The notes under the pieces: generated by a model
Told to the model about the DNA's origin: nothing
Seen by the model: the letters and a program-made list of their open reading frames with translations, nothing else
Databases searched by the model: none
In this document: in pieces, positions 1 through 7,432 of the stretch
Numbering within the stretch: the first letter of the stretch is position 1
How the letters are laid out: every line of letters begins with the position of its first letter
DNA from: CBDUWP01 sp965370955
GTDB taxonomy: Bacteria; Planctomycetota; Phycisphaerae; Sedimentisphaerales; Anaerobacaceae
Assembly: GCA_965370955.1 (NCBI GenBank)
Contig: CBDUWP010000052.1
Span: forward strand, 1 to 9,962
DNA length: 9,962 bases
Direction: 5' to 3'
Translations under genes and position numbers: made by a program

Positions 1-46
1 ATTGTGAATAATGGCACCCTTTTCTCTTTTTTGAAGCCCCTAAATA

Positions 47-55
47 TGGTATAAT
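47..55 (+). promoter_or_regulatory. Extended -10 sigma-70-type promoter for the secreted phosphoesterase gene
   Basis: The sequence TGGTATAAT is a perfect extended -10 (TGn plus TATAAT). No good -35 lies at 16-18 bp (only a T-run), as is common for extended -10 promoters; TTGAAG at 31-36 is only 13 bp away. Transcription would start near position 62, leaving a leader of about 70 nt before the ATG at 132. An in-frame ATG at 54 lies inside this box and so cannot be the start of this transcript's protein. Confidence 0.6.
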
Positions 56-131
56 GCTTGCACATAATATAGCACAAAAATTGTTTGTCGCTTATTTTTT
101 CATAAATTTAGTGATTGAAGGAGTTCTCACA

Positions 132-3100
132 ATGATCAGAAAATTTTATGTCATCATAATGTTATTATGCCTTGCCGGCATCGCCAATTCAGCTGATTAT
201 GAAGACCACCACCGAGTATGGAGTGACAGCTGGGCTATTGGCACTGGAACGAGCAACCATTTGTGGTCAGATGGTGACAACTGGTATCGGCCAAGCAACG
301 ATAACGAGAATGATATACCGATGTGCTTAACTGATGTCAGGATAGGCCTTGGCGAGGGCAGCTTCAGTTATCCTCAGCCACTGGCGGACAACTGGGAGGA
401 CATGGTTGACCCAACTTGCAACTCTCCAGAATCGGCTGCACTAATACATGTTTGCAGCCCCGATACGTCAGACGTCAACGACCCCAATGATCATCACAGA
501 TTATGGATTACTTCAGGTGCAGATCTGCATGTTTACGGGCCATTCAAAATTAACGGTTACAATGGCCAAGGTACTGTCAACATGGATGGCGGCTTATTGA
601 CCGTTGAAGAATCTATGTATTTAGCTGACAATGAAGCCACTGGAATCCTTAACATGACAGGCGGAACAGTTCTTGTTCAGAGTAATTTTTATTGCCCTTC
701 CGCAAGTGCCTCTGCTACCAATGACGCCCATTTAAATTTAGATAGCGGATTATTTTTGGTTGAGGAAGATTTCTCCATCATCAACAGTAACAATTGCAGC
801 GGCGAAATAGATATTGCAGGCGGCACATTAAAAATCAAAGGTGACAAAGTAACTTTGACGGAAGGTTATGCTGACGACGGTTATATTAAATCCCATGGCG
901 TAACTGATGGCAGCCTTATTTCCGGCAATTTGCGAGCCTTTTTGCACGTGGATTATAACGCAAGAACCGCCGGCTACACAACATTAACAGCCGTAACGAT
1001 AGCAGACAATAGAGCATGGAAACCTATCCCTAACCCCATAACAGACGTATCCCAAAAGCCTTTAAACCAAATTCTCACATGGGCAAGCGGCGAAGGAGCT
1101 TCGAGTCACGATGTTTATATTGGCACAGACTACACAACAGTTAATAATGCCACACCAGCCAGCGACGAATTTGTCACGAACACAACCTCTAACAGCTACG
1201 ACAAACCGACAGGCTATTTGCCGGGCGTGACATATTACTGGCGTATTGATGAAGTTGGATCTTCTACTATAAAGGGCTATGTCTGGAATTTCACAGTGGA
1301 TAATTGTCAAGCCTACGATGAAGAGCCCGCAGAAGGCGATTGTGTCAACAGCGATCCAAATTTAAAATGGACTAGCAGTAGTTATGCTCGGTCGCATGAC
1401 ATTTATTTCGGCACAAGCCATGCCAGCGTAAATACTGCTGCTAGATTAGCTGGTGACATCGACGGTGACACGCTTGTTGATGGTTATGATTTGAATACAA
1501 TATGTGGTAATTGGCTTGGCGAGAATTTCATTGCCCATGAGCCGAATTTGGCTAACTATAGGAATTTCGATGAAAATACTGGCACGACAGCCGCAGATAG
1601 TGCCGGCTCAAATGATGGCACTTTGCAGGGCTCAGCTGGCTGGACGACTGGCCAAATCAATAGCTGTATAAACCTAAATGGTTCTGGCGATTCTGTCGAA
1701 ATTCCTGACAGCACCTTGAGCGGCTCTTGGACGATGATGTTATGGGTCAATACTGACACAAACAATGTAGGCACTTATGACGGCGCAAAAGTTCTTGGCG
1801 ATGGTTCGACAGGCACTTGTTATTTAGCTGTCATTGACGGCTACGGTATTTATTATCGCAATAGTGTTTCGGGTCCGAGTTTTTATGATGTGAAAGATTT
1901 TTATAATGTTTGGCGCCACATTGCGATTGTTTCAGATGGCAGTCATATAGAATGTTTTGTTGACGGCACAAGCCTTAGCAAGAAAGGTGTTAGTTCAAGT
2001 GACTTTGATCTCAATGCCATAGGTGCCGGCGGCGCGTCAAATCATAACTTTGATGGCCAGCTCGACGAGATTATGATTTTTGATTACGCATTGTCAGCAT
2101 ATGAAATCGCCGACTATTATGATGCAATGTCAGCAGGTCATTTGCCGCTTGGAGATGGTGACCTCAATAATGATAGTAAAATAAATCTGCTGGATTATGC
2201 GGTCGTGGCTGATGATTGGCATGTGCCGGCAGATGAGCCATATAAAGGCAACTATACTGTAAATAATTATCCATGCAGTGGCCTTGATGTGGGCGAAACT
2301 TATTATTGGCGAATTGATGAAGTTGGTTCTAAAGGAACAGTTAAGGGTGACATCTGGGAATTTGACGTTTCAATCTGTTGGAAATACATCATTGTAGGTG
2401 ACAGCAGAGGAAGTAACGATGGAATTAATGCTGCTATTCTTAGTGAAATAGTCGCAGAAATTGTAGCTCAAGAAGTGGAATTTGTTCTGTTCCCCGGCGA
2501 CCTTGTTAGTGGCTATAACAGTCAGTCGGCATTGCAAAGTCAGCTTATGGTTTGGCGTAATGCTATGCAGCCAGTATATGATGCTGGTATTGGTGTGTAT
2601 CCAGTGCGAGGAAATCATGACATTGGTAACCCTGCAGGCACGACCGCATGGAACAATGTGTTTAGCGGTGCTTATGCACTTCCTGCAAATGGCCCGTCTG
2701 GTGAACTTAACTTAACCTATTCGGTTGAACATAAGAATCTTTTGGTCTTAGCTCTCGATCAATATATTACATCGCATCGCGTTAATCAAACATGGGTTAA
2801 TGGTAAGCTTAGTGCCAACACTAAAACGCACATTGTGGCTTTGGGGCATGAGCCTGCCTTTAAGCTGGACCACAGTGATTGTCTTGATGACTATCCGACT
2901 AATCGAGATGCCTTCTGGACGAGTTTAGTGGATGCAGGTTGTCAAATTTATGCTTGCGGACACGACCATTTTTATAATCACGCGGTTGTTCGCGATAGTG
3001 ACGCCGCTGATGATGTTAGCCAATATGTTGTTGGGACTGCTGGGGCTCCGATTTATAGTTGGTCACTTCCTTATGATGGCGATAATAGTGGGAACAGAAT

Positions 3101-4082
3101 TGTACAGTACCAGCATGCTGCAACTTATGGCTATATTTTGGTAGAGGTGACCGATACTGAAATGAATACAACTTGGTATGGCAAAAATAGTACAACAGGT
3201 TTATATGAGCCAACTATAGATGCCGAAGATCCTAATGATCCCAATGATCCGCTGTTTCGTTTTGGAGTTGTAGCAGATGCTCAGTATGCTGATGTTAATC
3301 CATGGAACAACAGATATTATCGCGAATCTTTGTGGAAGTTGCAAGACGCTGTCGATGATTTTAATTCCACAAGCAACATGTCTTTTGCAATCCAAGTCGG
3401 GGATTTTGTTGATAGGTATGAAGCTAGTTACACGCCAATGTTGGCAATTTATAACCAGTTGACAATGCCAAAGTATCATGTGATTGGAAACCATGATTAT
3501 CCTGACGGAATGACTACAGCACAGGTTATGGCGAAGTTGGGCATGACAGCAGACTATTATGATTTCACTTATAGCGGTTGGAGATTTATCGTACTCAACA
3601 CAAACGAGATTGGTACGTTCTCTACTCCATCAGGAAGCCCTGAGAGAGCAGCGGCTCAGCGGATGCTCGATGAAGTCGAATCAGCTGGAGCTCTCCAAGC
3701 GAAAGAGTGGAATTCAGCTTTAAGTAAAACACAGAAAGCTTGGTTAAAAACTAAGCTCGCTGCCGCTGAAACAGCTGACGAAAAGGTTGTCATATTTGGT
3801 CACCATCCACTCTATCCAGAAGGTAGCTCATTGAGAACTTGGGATAATATTGAACTGATTGATATTATAGAATCCTATGATTGTGTTGTGGCTTATATGA
3901 ATGGACATCAGCATGAAGGGGGTTATGGTGTTAAAAACGGCGTTCATTATTTAACAGTGCATGGTATGGTGGTATCGGAATTCACAAATGCCTATGCCGT
4001 CATTGAAGTCTATGACGATCATCTGGTTGTTGTGGGTACAGGCCACGAGCCAAGCCGAGCGTTGGTATTTCCAACTGATTAA
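132..4082 (+). CDS. Secreted modular protein with Fn3-like, LamG, dockerin-like and two calcineurin-like phosphoesterase domains
   Basis: Predicted exported protein of 1316 residues. The start at 132 is chosen because GAAGGAG (117-123) lies 8 nt upstream and it begins a clear signal peptide (residues 1-20/21, cleavage near A-N-S-A). Residues 22-290 are beta-rich with repeated 'NM.GG.L' turns, probably a beta-helix. Residues 300-390 are an Fn3-like module ending in TYYWRIDEVGS. Residues 397-437 and 704-748 are two halves of a second such module, separated by a dockerin-like repeat (442-463), a LamG domain (about 475-665) and another dockerin-like repeat (675-697). Metallophosphoesterase 1 spans about 750-1015: GDSRG (D757), GD (D790), GNHD (827-830), GHE (H906), GHDH (943-946). 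A DPNDPNDP linker leads to metallophosphoesterase 2 (1041-1312): ADAQYAD (D1049), GD (D1091), GNHD (1119-1122), GHH (1223-1225), GHQH (1258-1261). Its RYYRESL, GHHPLYP and GHQHEGGY stretches resemble ADPRM, the ADP-ribose/CDP-alcohol diphosphatase. An extracytoplasmic phosphodiester or pyrophosphate hydrolase is inferred; the substrate is unknown. No membrane anchor or sorting signal is seen at the C-terminus. Confidence 0.85.
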   Translation: MIRKFYVIIMLLCLAGIANSADYEDHHRVWSDSWAIGTGTSNHLWSDGDNWYRPSNDNENDIPMCLTDVRIGLGEGSFSYPQPLADNWEDMVDPTCNSPESAALIHVCSPDTSDVNDPNDHHRLWITSGADLHVYGPFKINGYNGQGTVNMDGGLLTVEESMYLADNEATGILNMTGGTVLVQSNFYCPSASASATNDAHLNLDSGLFLVEEDFSIINSNNCSGEIDIAGGTLKIKGDKVTLTEGYADDGYIKSHGVTDGSLISGNLRAFLHVDYNARTAGYTTLTAVTIADNRAWKPIPNPITDVSQKPLNQILTWASGEGASSHDVYIGTDYTTVNNATPASDEFVTNTTSNSYDKPTGYLPGVTYYWRIDEVGSSTIKGYVWNFTVDNCQAYDEEPAEGDCVNSDPNLKWTSSSYARSHDIYFGTSHASVNTAARLAGDIDGDTLVDGYDLNTICGNWLGENFIAHEPNLANYRNFDENTGTTAADSAGSNDGTLQGSAGWTTGQINSCINLNGSGDSVEIPDSTLSGSWTMMLWVNTDTNNVGTYDGAKVLGDGSTGTCYLAVIDGYGIYYRNSVSGPSFYDVKDFYNVWRHIAIVSDGSHIECFVDGTSLSKKGVSSSDFDLNAIGAGGASNHNFDGQLDEIMIFDYALSAYEIADYYDAMSAGHLPLGDGDLNNDSKINLLDYAVVADDWHVPADEPYKGNYTVNNYPCSGLDVGETYYWRIDEVGSKGTVKGDIWEFDVSICWKYIIVGDSRGSNDGINAAILSEIVAEIVAQEVEFVLFPGDLVSGYNSQSALQSQLMVWRNAMQPVYDAGIGVYPVRGNHDIGNPAGTTAWNNVFSGAYALPANGPSGELNLTYSVEHKNLLVLALDQYITSHRVNQTWVNGKLSANTKTHIVALGHEPAFKLDHSDCLDDYPTNRDAFWTSLVDAGCQIYACGHDHFYNHAVVRDSDAADDVSQYVVGTAGAPIYSWSLPYDGDNSGNRIVQYQHAATYGYILVEVTDTEMNTTWYGKNSTTGLYEPTIDAEDPNDPNDPLFRFGVVADAQYADVNPWNNRYYRESLWKLQDAVDDFNSTSNMSFAIQVGDFVDRYEASYTPMLAIYNQLTMPKYHVIGNHDYPDGMTTAQVMAKLGMTADYYDFTYSGWRFIVLNTNEIGTFSTPSGSPERAAAQRMLDEVESAGALQAKEWNSALSKTQKAWLKTKLAAAETADEKVVIFGHHPLYPEGSSLRTWDNIELIDIIESYDCVVAYMNGHQHEGGYGVKNGVHYLTVHGMVVSEFTNAYAVIEVYDDHLVVVGTGHEPSRALVFPTD
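2301..2330 (+). repeat. DNA repeat encoding the TYYWRIDEVGS segment (partner copy at 1233-1262)
   Basis: These 30 bases match 1233-1262 at 27 positions in the same reading frame and encode YYWRIDEVGS in both Fn3-like modules of the secreted protein. The nucleotide-level similarity suggests duplication of the module within the gene or gene conversion between copies. The flanking parts of the two modules are more diverged. Confidence 0.65.
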
Positions 4083-4104
4083 ATAGTACCGGTAAAATTG
4101 AAAA

Positions 4105-4144
4105 GGTTTACATTTAATAAAGCGTCAAGGCAAAAATGTAAACC
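4105..4144. terminator. 11-bp inverted repeat in the convergent gap, probable terminator
   Basis: GGTTTACATTT (4105-4115) and AAATGTAAACC (4134-4144) are perfect inverted copies around an 18-nt loop. The element lies 22 bp after the stop of the secreted phosphoesterase and 55 bp after the stop of the convergent regulator. Read on the minus strand the stem is followed by TTTTCAATTTT, so it fits better as the regulator's terminator; on the plus strand no T-run follows. The long loop and AT-rich stem make this a weaker intrinsic terminator than a textbook example. Confidence 0.5.
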
Positions 4145-4199
4145 AAGTGTTGGTAGGAATATAAGGCCACAAAACTCACTCTTTTAACTTCTTTTAGTT

Positions 4200-5756
4200 T
4201 TATAGATTCCCCTTGTATCTATTTTTATCAATGCCAAGATTGTGCATTTTGTACCTCATCACCCTCATTGTTGTTCCCAAGCCTTTAGCCGCAGCTGTCA
4301 CATTTCCACGACATTGTTTCAGTGCATCGACCATGATGTCACGCTCAAATAAATCGACTCTTTCCTGCATTGATCCGGTTCCTATCGTATCGGAGCTTTC
4401 AGCTGTTTGTAAACTCGGCGGCAAATGATATCCATGAATAACATCATCATTGCTCAACAGCACAGCTCTTTCGATACAGTTTTCGAGTTCTCTAACATTT
4501 CCAGGCCAGTGATAAGCCACCATCATATTGATTGCCGGCGTACTGATTCGCCTGATATTTTTATTTGTTTTTTTGGAATATTTTTCAATAAAATAATCAG
4601 CCAGCAACAAGATATCATTTTTTCTATCGCTAAGAGACGGCAGAAAAATCGGAAAAACATTGATACGATAATAAAAATCCTGTCGAAAGTCCCCATCACC
4701 CACAGCCTTTTCGAGATCCTTATTTGTCGCCACGATAATTCGCGCATTTGTCTTTATGGTTTTATTACTGCCGACTTTTTCAAACTGCCTTTCCTGCAGC
4801 ACTCGCAGTAATTTCACCTGCGTTGTTATCGAAAAATCTCCGATTTCATCGAGGAACAATGTCCCGCCCTGTGCTTGCTCGATTCGCCCAATACGCCCTT
4901 TTGTTGCCCCTGTAAAGGCTCCTTCCTCATGTCCGAAGAGTTCACTTTCTAAGAGATTATCGTTTAGCGCGGCGCAATTAACTCTGACAAAAGGCCCCGC
5001 TGCCCTATCGCTAGAATAGTGTATTGCGTTCGCTACCAGCTCTTTACCTGTCCCCGATAATCCTCTGATAAGCACTGTAGTGTCACTAGCTGAGACCTGA
5101 TGAATTTGCGTATACACATCCCGCATAGCCTTTGAGTTTCCGATGATATGTTCAGGCCTAAACTTGTTTTCCAGTTCATGCCTAAGCCTAATATTTTCAT
5201 CTTCTAATCTTTGCTGATTTATGGTTTGCTGCCTTCGTATTTTTACATCGTTAGCAATCATACTTGCTACGATGCTCAGCAGTTGCATCATTTCATCGAG
5301 TGACACAATTTCATCGAACGGCATATCGACAGACATCGTACCGATAGTTTTTTTCTCGATAGAGACCGGTACACAAATATAGCTTCTTTGCCCATCAAAC
5401 GATTGCGTTCTTTTGAAACGATCTAAAAATAGCGGCTCTTCGGAAATTTTGGGAACAATCATCGGCTTACCTGTTTGCAAAACAGTACCGTTGACTCCTT
5501 CACCGATTTGATATTTTATTTTGGTTCGTTTTCGACTGGAGATATTATGTGCCGCTTCGACCACGATTTCATTTCCATCTGGCCCTAGCAGCATCACTGT
5601 TCCGTTACACAATTTAAGTTCGCTATCAAGTGTATCGAGCACTTCGCCAATCATCTGCATTTGCCCATGTCCCGAGACCAGCATATTATTTATTTTATAT
5701 AATGTTTTCAAATGATTAACATAATTGCTGGTCTTTAGTTTTTGTTTGTTCGCCAT
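4200..5756 (-). CDS. NifA-like sigma-54-dependent transcriptional activator (GAF, AAA+, Fis-type HTH)
   Basis: Enhancer-binding protein of 518 residues that would remodel sigma-54 RNA polymerase for open-complex formation at -24/-12 promoters. Residues 25-168 form a GAF sensor domain of NifA type (GEGVNG near 85-90, VPKISEEPLF at 101-110). A charged, coiled-coil-like linker (170-200) follows. The AAA+ domain (about 203-440) has Walker A GLSGTGKE (232-239), the sigma-54 contact loop GAFTGA (279-284), Walker B TLFLDE (299-304), arginines R358 and R364 in FRQDFYYR, and WPGNVRELEN (417-426). The C-terminal Fis-type helix-turn-helix is at about 479-510. There is no response-regulator receiver domain, so it is not NtrC; no cysteine-rich oxygen-sensing linker and no nifL are seen. 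It is divergent from amt1-glnK1 and near two sigma-54 promoters, so nitrogen control of those operons is inferred. The ligand of the GAF domain (2-oxoglutarate, PII contact or other) cannot be read from sequence. The Shine-Dalgarno is weak (GGGA). Confidence 0.9.
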   Translation of the reverse strand: MANKQKLKTSNYVNHLKTLYKINNMLVSGHGQMQMIGEVLDTLDSELKLCNGTVMLLGPDGNEIVVEAAHNISSRKRTKIKYQIGEGVNGTVLQTGKPMIVPKISEEPLFLDRFKRTQSFDGQRSYICVPVSIEKKTIGTMSVDMPFDEIVSLDEMMQLLSIVASMIANDVKIRRQQTINQQRLEDENIRLRHELENKFRPEHIIGNSKAMRDVYTQIHQVSASDTTVLIRGLSGTGKELVANAIHYSSDRAAGPFVRVNCAALNDNLLESELFGHEEGAFTGATKGRIGRIEQAQGGTLFLDEIGDFSITTQVKLLRVLQERQFEKVGSNKTIKTNARIIVATNKDLEKAVGDGDFRQDFYYRINVFPIFLPSLSDRKNDILLLADYFIEKYSKKTNKNIRRISTPAINMMVAYHWPGNVRELENCIERAVLLSNDDVIHGYHLPPSLQTAESSDTIGTGSMQERVDLFERDIMVDALKQCRGNVTAAAKGLGTTMRVMRYKMHNLGIDKNRYKGNL

Positions 5757-5825
5757 TTTATTTTCCCAATTCTTTTTATAAATTCGGGTGACATTTTAGT
5801 TCCATTTCGTCGTTTCAGGTTTTAT

Positions 5826-5834
5826 ATTCTATCA
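5826..5834 (-). promoter_or_regulatory. Candidate extended -10 promoter for the sigma-54 activator gene
   Basis: Read on the minus strand this is TGATAGAAT, an extended -10 with one mismatch to TATAAT. The start site would be near 5819, giving a leader of about 63 nt. The -35 is poor. A 7-bp inverted repeat, TTTCAGG (5813-5819) and CCTGAAA (5844-5850), brackets the box, and one ACAATTTCGT site (5857-5866) covers the -35 region. Both could serve as operators, but this is inference. Confidence 0.35.
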
Positions 5835-5856
5835 AAATTAACCCCTGAAAAAAATT

Positions 5857-5896
5857 ACAATTTCGTGCTTTTTAGTAATTTTGTTAACAATTTTGT
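5857..5896 (+). promoter_or_regulatory. Two candidate upstream activating sites for amt1, 30 bp apart
   Basis: ACAATTTCGT (5857-5866) and ACAATTTTGT (5887-5896) are copies of a near-palindrome (ACAA-2-TTGT) exactly 30 bp apart, about three helical turns, so they face the same side of DNA. Their centres lie at about -143 and -113 from the inferred amt1 start. The same 10-mer recurs upstream of amt2. Enhancer sites for the divergently encoded sigma-54 activator are the likely role. The motif is neither the classical NifA site (TGT-N10-ACA) nor the NtrC site. Confidence 0.55.
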
Positions 5897-5898
5897 AA

Positions 5899-5911
5899 TA
5901 TCAAGCTATTA
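5899..5911 (+). promoter_or_regulatory. Match to the IHF-type bending consensus
   Basis: TATCAAGCTATTA fits WATCAANNNNTTR perfectly and lies between the activator sites and the -24/-12 promoter of amt1, where a DNA bend is often used. It is close to the activator site (centre about -100), and degenerate AT-rich matches arise by chance. No equally good match was found in the amt2 control region. Low confidence. Confidence 0.25.
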
Positions 5912-5978
5912 CTCATCCAGCCGTGTTTTGTCCGTAAAGTACTTATATACAAACCTTTTACACATAAATTTCTTTCTA

Positions 5979-5994
5979 TGGCACAGCTCTTGCA
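5979..5994 (+). promoter_or_regulatory. Sigma-54 (-24/-12) promoter of the amt1-glnK1 operon
   Basis: TGGCACAGCTCTTGCA matches the sigma-54 consensus TGGCAC-N5-TTGCW perfectly, with the invariant GG (5980-5981) and GC (5992-5993) separated by exactly 10 bp. Transcription should start near 6005, about 50 nt before the amt1 GTG. Such promoters need an ATP-dependent activator, which is encoded divergently next door. Confidence 0.9.
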
Positions 5995-6007
5995 TAGCAG
6001 AATTATA

Positions 6008-6058
6008 ATGGTTTTGAAAATTTTGGTGAAGAAAATGTTTAAGGAGCAAACAAGGTGA
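6008..6058 (+). other. Possible short leader ORF overlapping the amt1 start
   Basis: An ATG at 6008 opens a 16-codon frame ending in TGA at 6056-6058, which overlaps the amt1 GTG as GTGA. A second in-frame ATG at 6035 would give only seven codons and has a weak GGTG-type ribosome site. The 6008 ATG is about 3 nt from the inferred transcript start, so it would be nearly leaderless. The overlap would allow translational coupling, but amt1 has its own strong AAGGAG, so coupling is not required. It may be chance. Confidence 0.2.
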
Positions 6059-7401
6059 AGTCATATAAATCACGTATCGGTGCCATGGTTATTTTGGTCT
6101 TAGGTGTCACCACTATCTGCTTTGGAGCGGATTCTGCCAGTACCATTTCGCTCGGTGACATAGAGCGAGGCCTTGATACTGTTTGGGTATTATTGGGAGC
6201 CTTTTTGGTATTTTTTATGCAGGCTGGATTTGGTATGGTTGAAGCTGGCTTCATTCGCGCTAAAAATACATGTAACATTTTAACTAAAAACTTTTTAGAT
6301 TTTTGCATGGCCTCGCTAGGCTTTTTTCTGATTGGCTATGCGTTAATGTTCGGCGACGGCAACAATTTTATGGGATTAAAAGGCTGGTGTTTATTTGGCC
6401 TTGATCCTTTAGCCGGCGGTGTAAGCTTGTATGCCTTTTGGTTATTTCAAGCTACTTTCTGCGGTGCTGCCGCGACGATAGTTGCCGGCGGTATGGCTGA
6501 ACGTATGAAATTTCCAGCCTATTTAATTTACTCTTTTTTAATTTCGTCGATTGTGTATCCTATTGTTGGCCACTGGATTTGGGGCGGCGGTTGGCTCAGT
6601 GACATGGGTTTTGCAGATTTTGCCGGCTCAACAGTCGTCCATACAGTCGGTGGAGTTGCCGCCTTAGTTGGCACCTCCATGCTCGGTCCTCGCCAAGGCA
6701 AATATGGCATCGACGGCAAACCCAACGTCATTGCCGGTCACAATATTCCGTTAGCTTCGTTAGGTGTTTTCATTTTATGGTTTGGCTGGTTTGGATTCAA
6801 TGCCGGCTCGACTCTTTCTGTTGGTGACGGTTCTTTGATAGGCCGAATTGCGATCAATACCTGCCTTGCAGGCGCGATGGGAGGCCTAATAGCCATGGTT
6901 ACAGTCTGGAAAAGATTTGGCAAGCCGGATTTATCAATGGCCATGAACGGTGCATTGGCTGGCTTAGTAGCGGTGACGGCTCCTTGTGCATACATTGAAC
7001 CTTGGGCTGCAATAACTATTGGCGCAACCGCTGGCTACATTGTCATACGAGGTGTTGAGTTACTTGACAAGCTGCAAATTGACGATCCCGTTGGAGCTTT
7101 TCCGGTGCATGGAATGTGCGGCGTTTGGGGGACATTATGTGTAGGTATTTTTGGGAAAGCCTCATTAGGCTTAGCTCACAACGGTTTTATTTATGGTGGC
7201 AATCCTATGCAGTTTGGAATCCAGATAATTGGCAGTATAAGTACGGTCGCTTTTATAGTTGTGAGTATGAGCGTTATATTTAAGTTCATCGATTGTACTG
7301 TTGGCCTGCGAATAAATAAGGAAGAAGAGTTGCGTGGACTGGATATTGGTGAGCATGGTATGGAAGCTTACAGCGGCTTTCAAATATTCAACACAATGTA
7401 A
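6055..7401 (+). CDS. amt: Ammonium transporter 1 (Amt/AmtB family)
   Basis: Inner-membrane ammonium channel of 448 residues that imports ammonium for assimilation; the family is trimeric with 11 helices per subunit. It starts with GTG, supported by AAGGAG (6041-6046) 8 nt upstream; no in-frame ATG lies nearby upstream. The N-terminus looks like a cleavable signal peptide (about 1-25), as in many Amt proteins. By alignment with E. coli AmtB, the pore residues are kept: F131 and F135 (F103/F107), W176 (W148), D188 in DFAGSTVVH (D160), twin histidines H196 and H352 (H168/H318), F248 and S252 in FGFNAGS (F215/S219). The C-terminal tail has GLDIGEHGMEAY, the conserved motif needed for channel coupling and PII contact. 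It forms an operon with glnK1 31 nt downstream, under the sigma-54 promoter at 5979-5994. Confidence 0.96.
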   Translation: MKSYKSRIGAMVILVLGVTTICFGADSASTISLGDIERGLDTVWVLLGAFLVFFMQAGFGMVEAGFIRAKNTCNILTKNFLDFCMASLGFFLIGYALMFGDGNNFMGLKGWCLFGLDPLAGGVSLYAFWLFQATFCGAAATIVAGGMAERMKFPAYLIYSFLISSIVYPIVGHWIWGGGWLSDMGFADFAGSTVVHTVGGVAALVGTSMLGPRQGKYGIDGKPNVIAGHNIPLASLGVFILWFGWFGFNAGSTLSVGDGSLIGRIAINTCLAGAMGGLIAMVTVWKRFGKPDLSMAMNGALAGLVAVTAPCAYIEPWAAITIGATAGYIVIRGVELLDKLQIDDPVGAFPVHGMCGVWGTLCVGIFGKASLGLAHNGFIYGGNPMQFGIQIIGSISTVAFIVVSMSVIFKFIDCTVGLRINKEEELRGLDIGEHGMEAYSGFQIFNTM

Positions 7402-7432
7402 ACATTCATAAATTAAAGACAAGGAAAAAAAG

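Noticed and set aside
12..27. TGGCAC resembling a -24 sigma-54 element upstream of the secreted phosphoesterase
   Set aside because: The expected GC ten bases after GG is TC (25-26), so the -12 element is broken, and a perfect extended -10 lies nearby at 47-55.
74..84. ACAAAAATTGT, similar to the activator 10-mer, in the leader of the secreted phosphoesterase gene
   Set aside because: The half-site spacing is one base longer and it lies downstream of a sigma-70-type promoter, so it is not counted as an activator site.
54..131. 26-residue N-terminal extension of the secreted protein from an upstream ATG
   Set aside because: The ATG lies inside the TATAAT box, has no ribosome site, and the extension would bury the clear signal peptide that begins at 132.
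168..173. Lipoprotein signal around Cys13 of the secreted protein
   Set aside because: The residues before the Cys are LL, which does not fit a lipobox requiring a small residue at -1; an ordinary signal peptidase site follows at ANSA.
4425..4811. 128-residue plus-strand open frame
   Set aside because: It is antisense to the conserved AAA+ domain of the activator, and its composition shows no family signature or ribosome site.
5742..6008. 88-residue plus-strand open frame in the divergent region
   Set aside because: It spans the sigma-54 promoter and activator sites, has no ribosome site, and is rich in Phe/Tyr/Asn as expected from AT-rich non-coding DNA.
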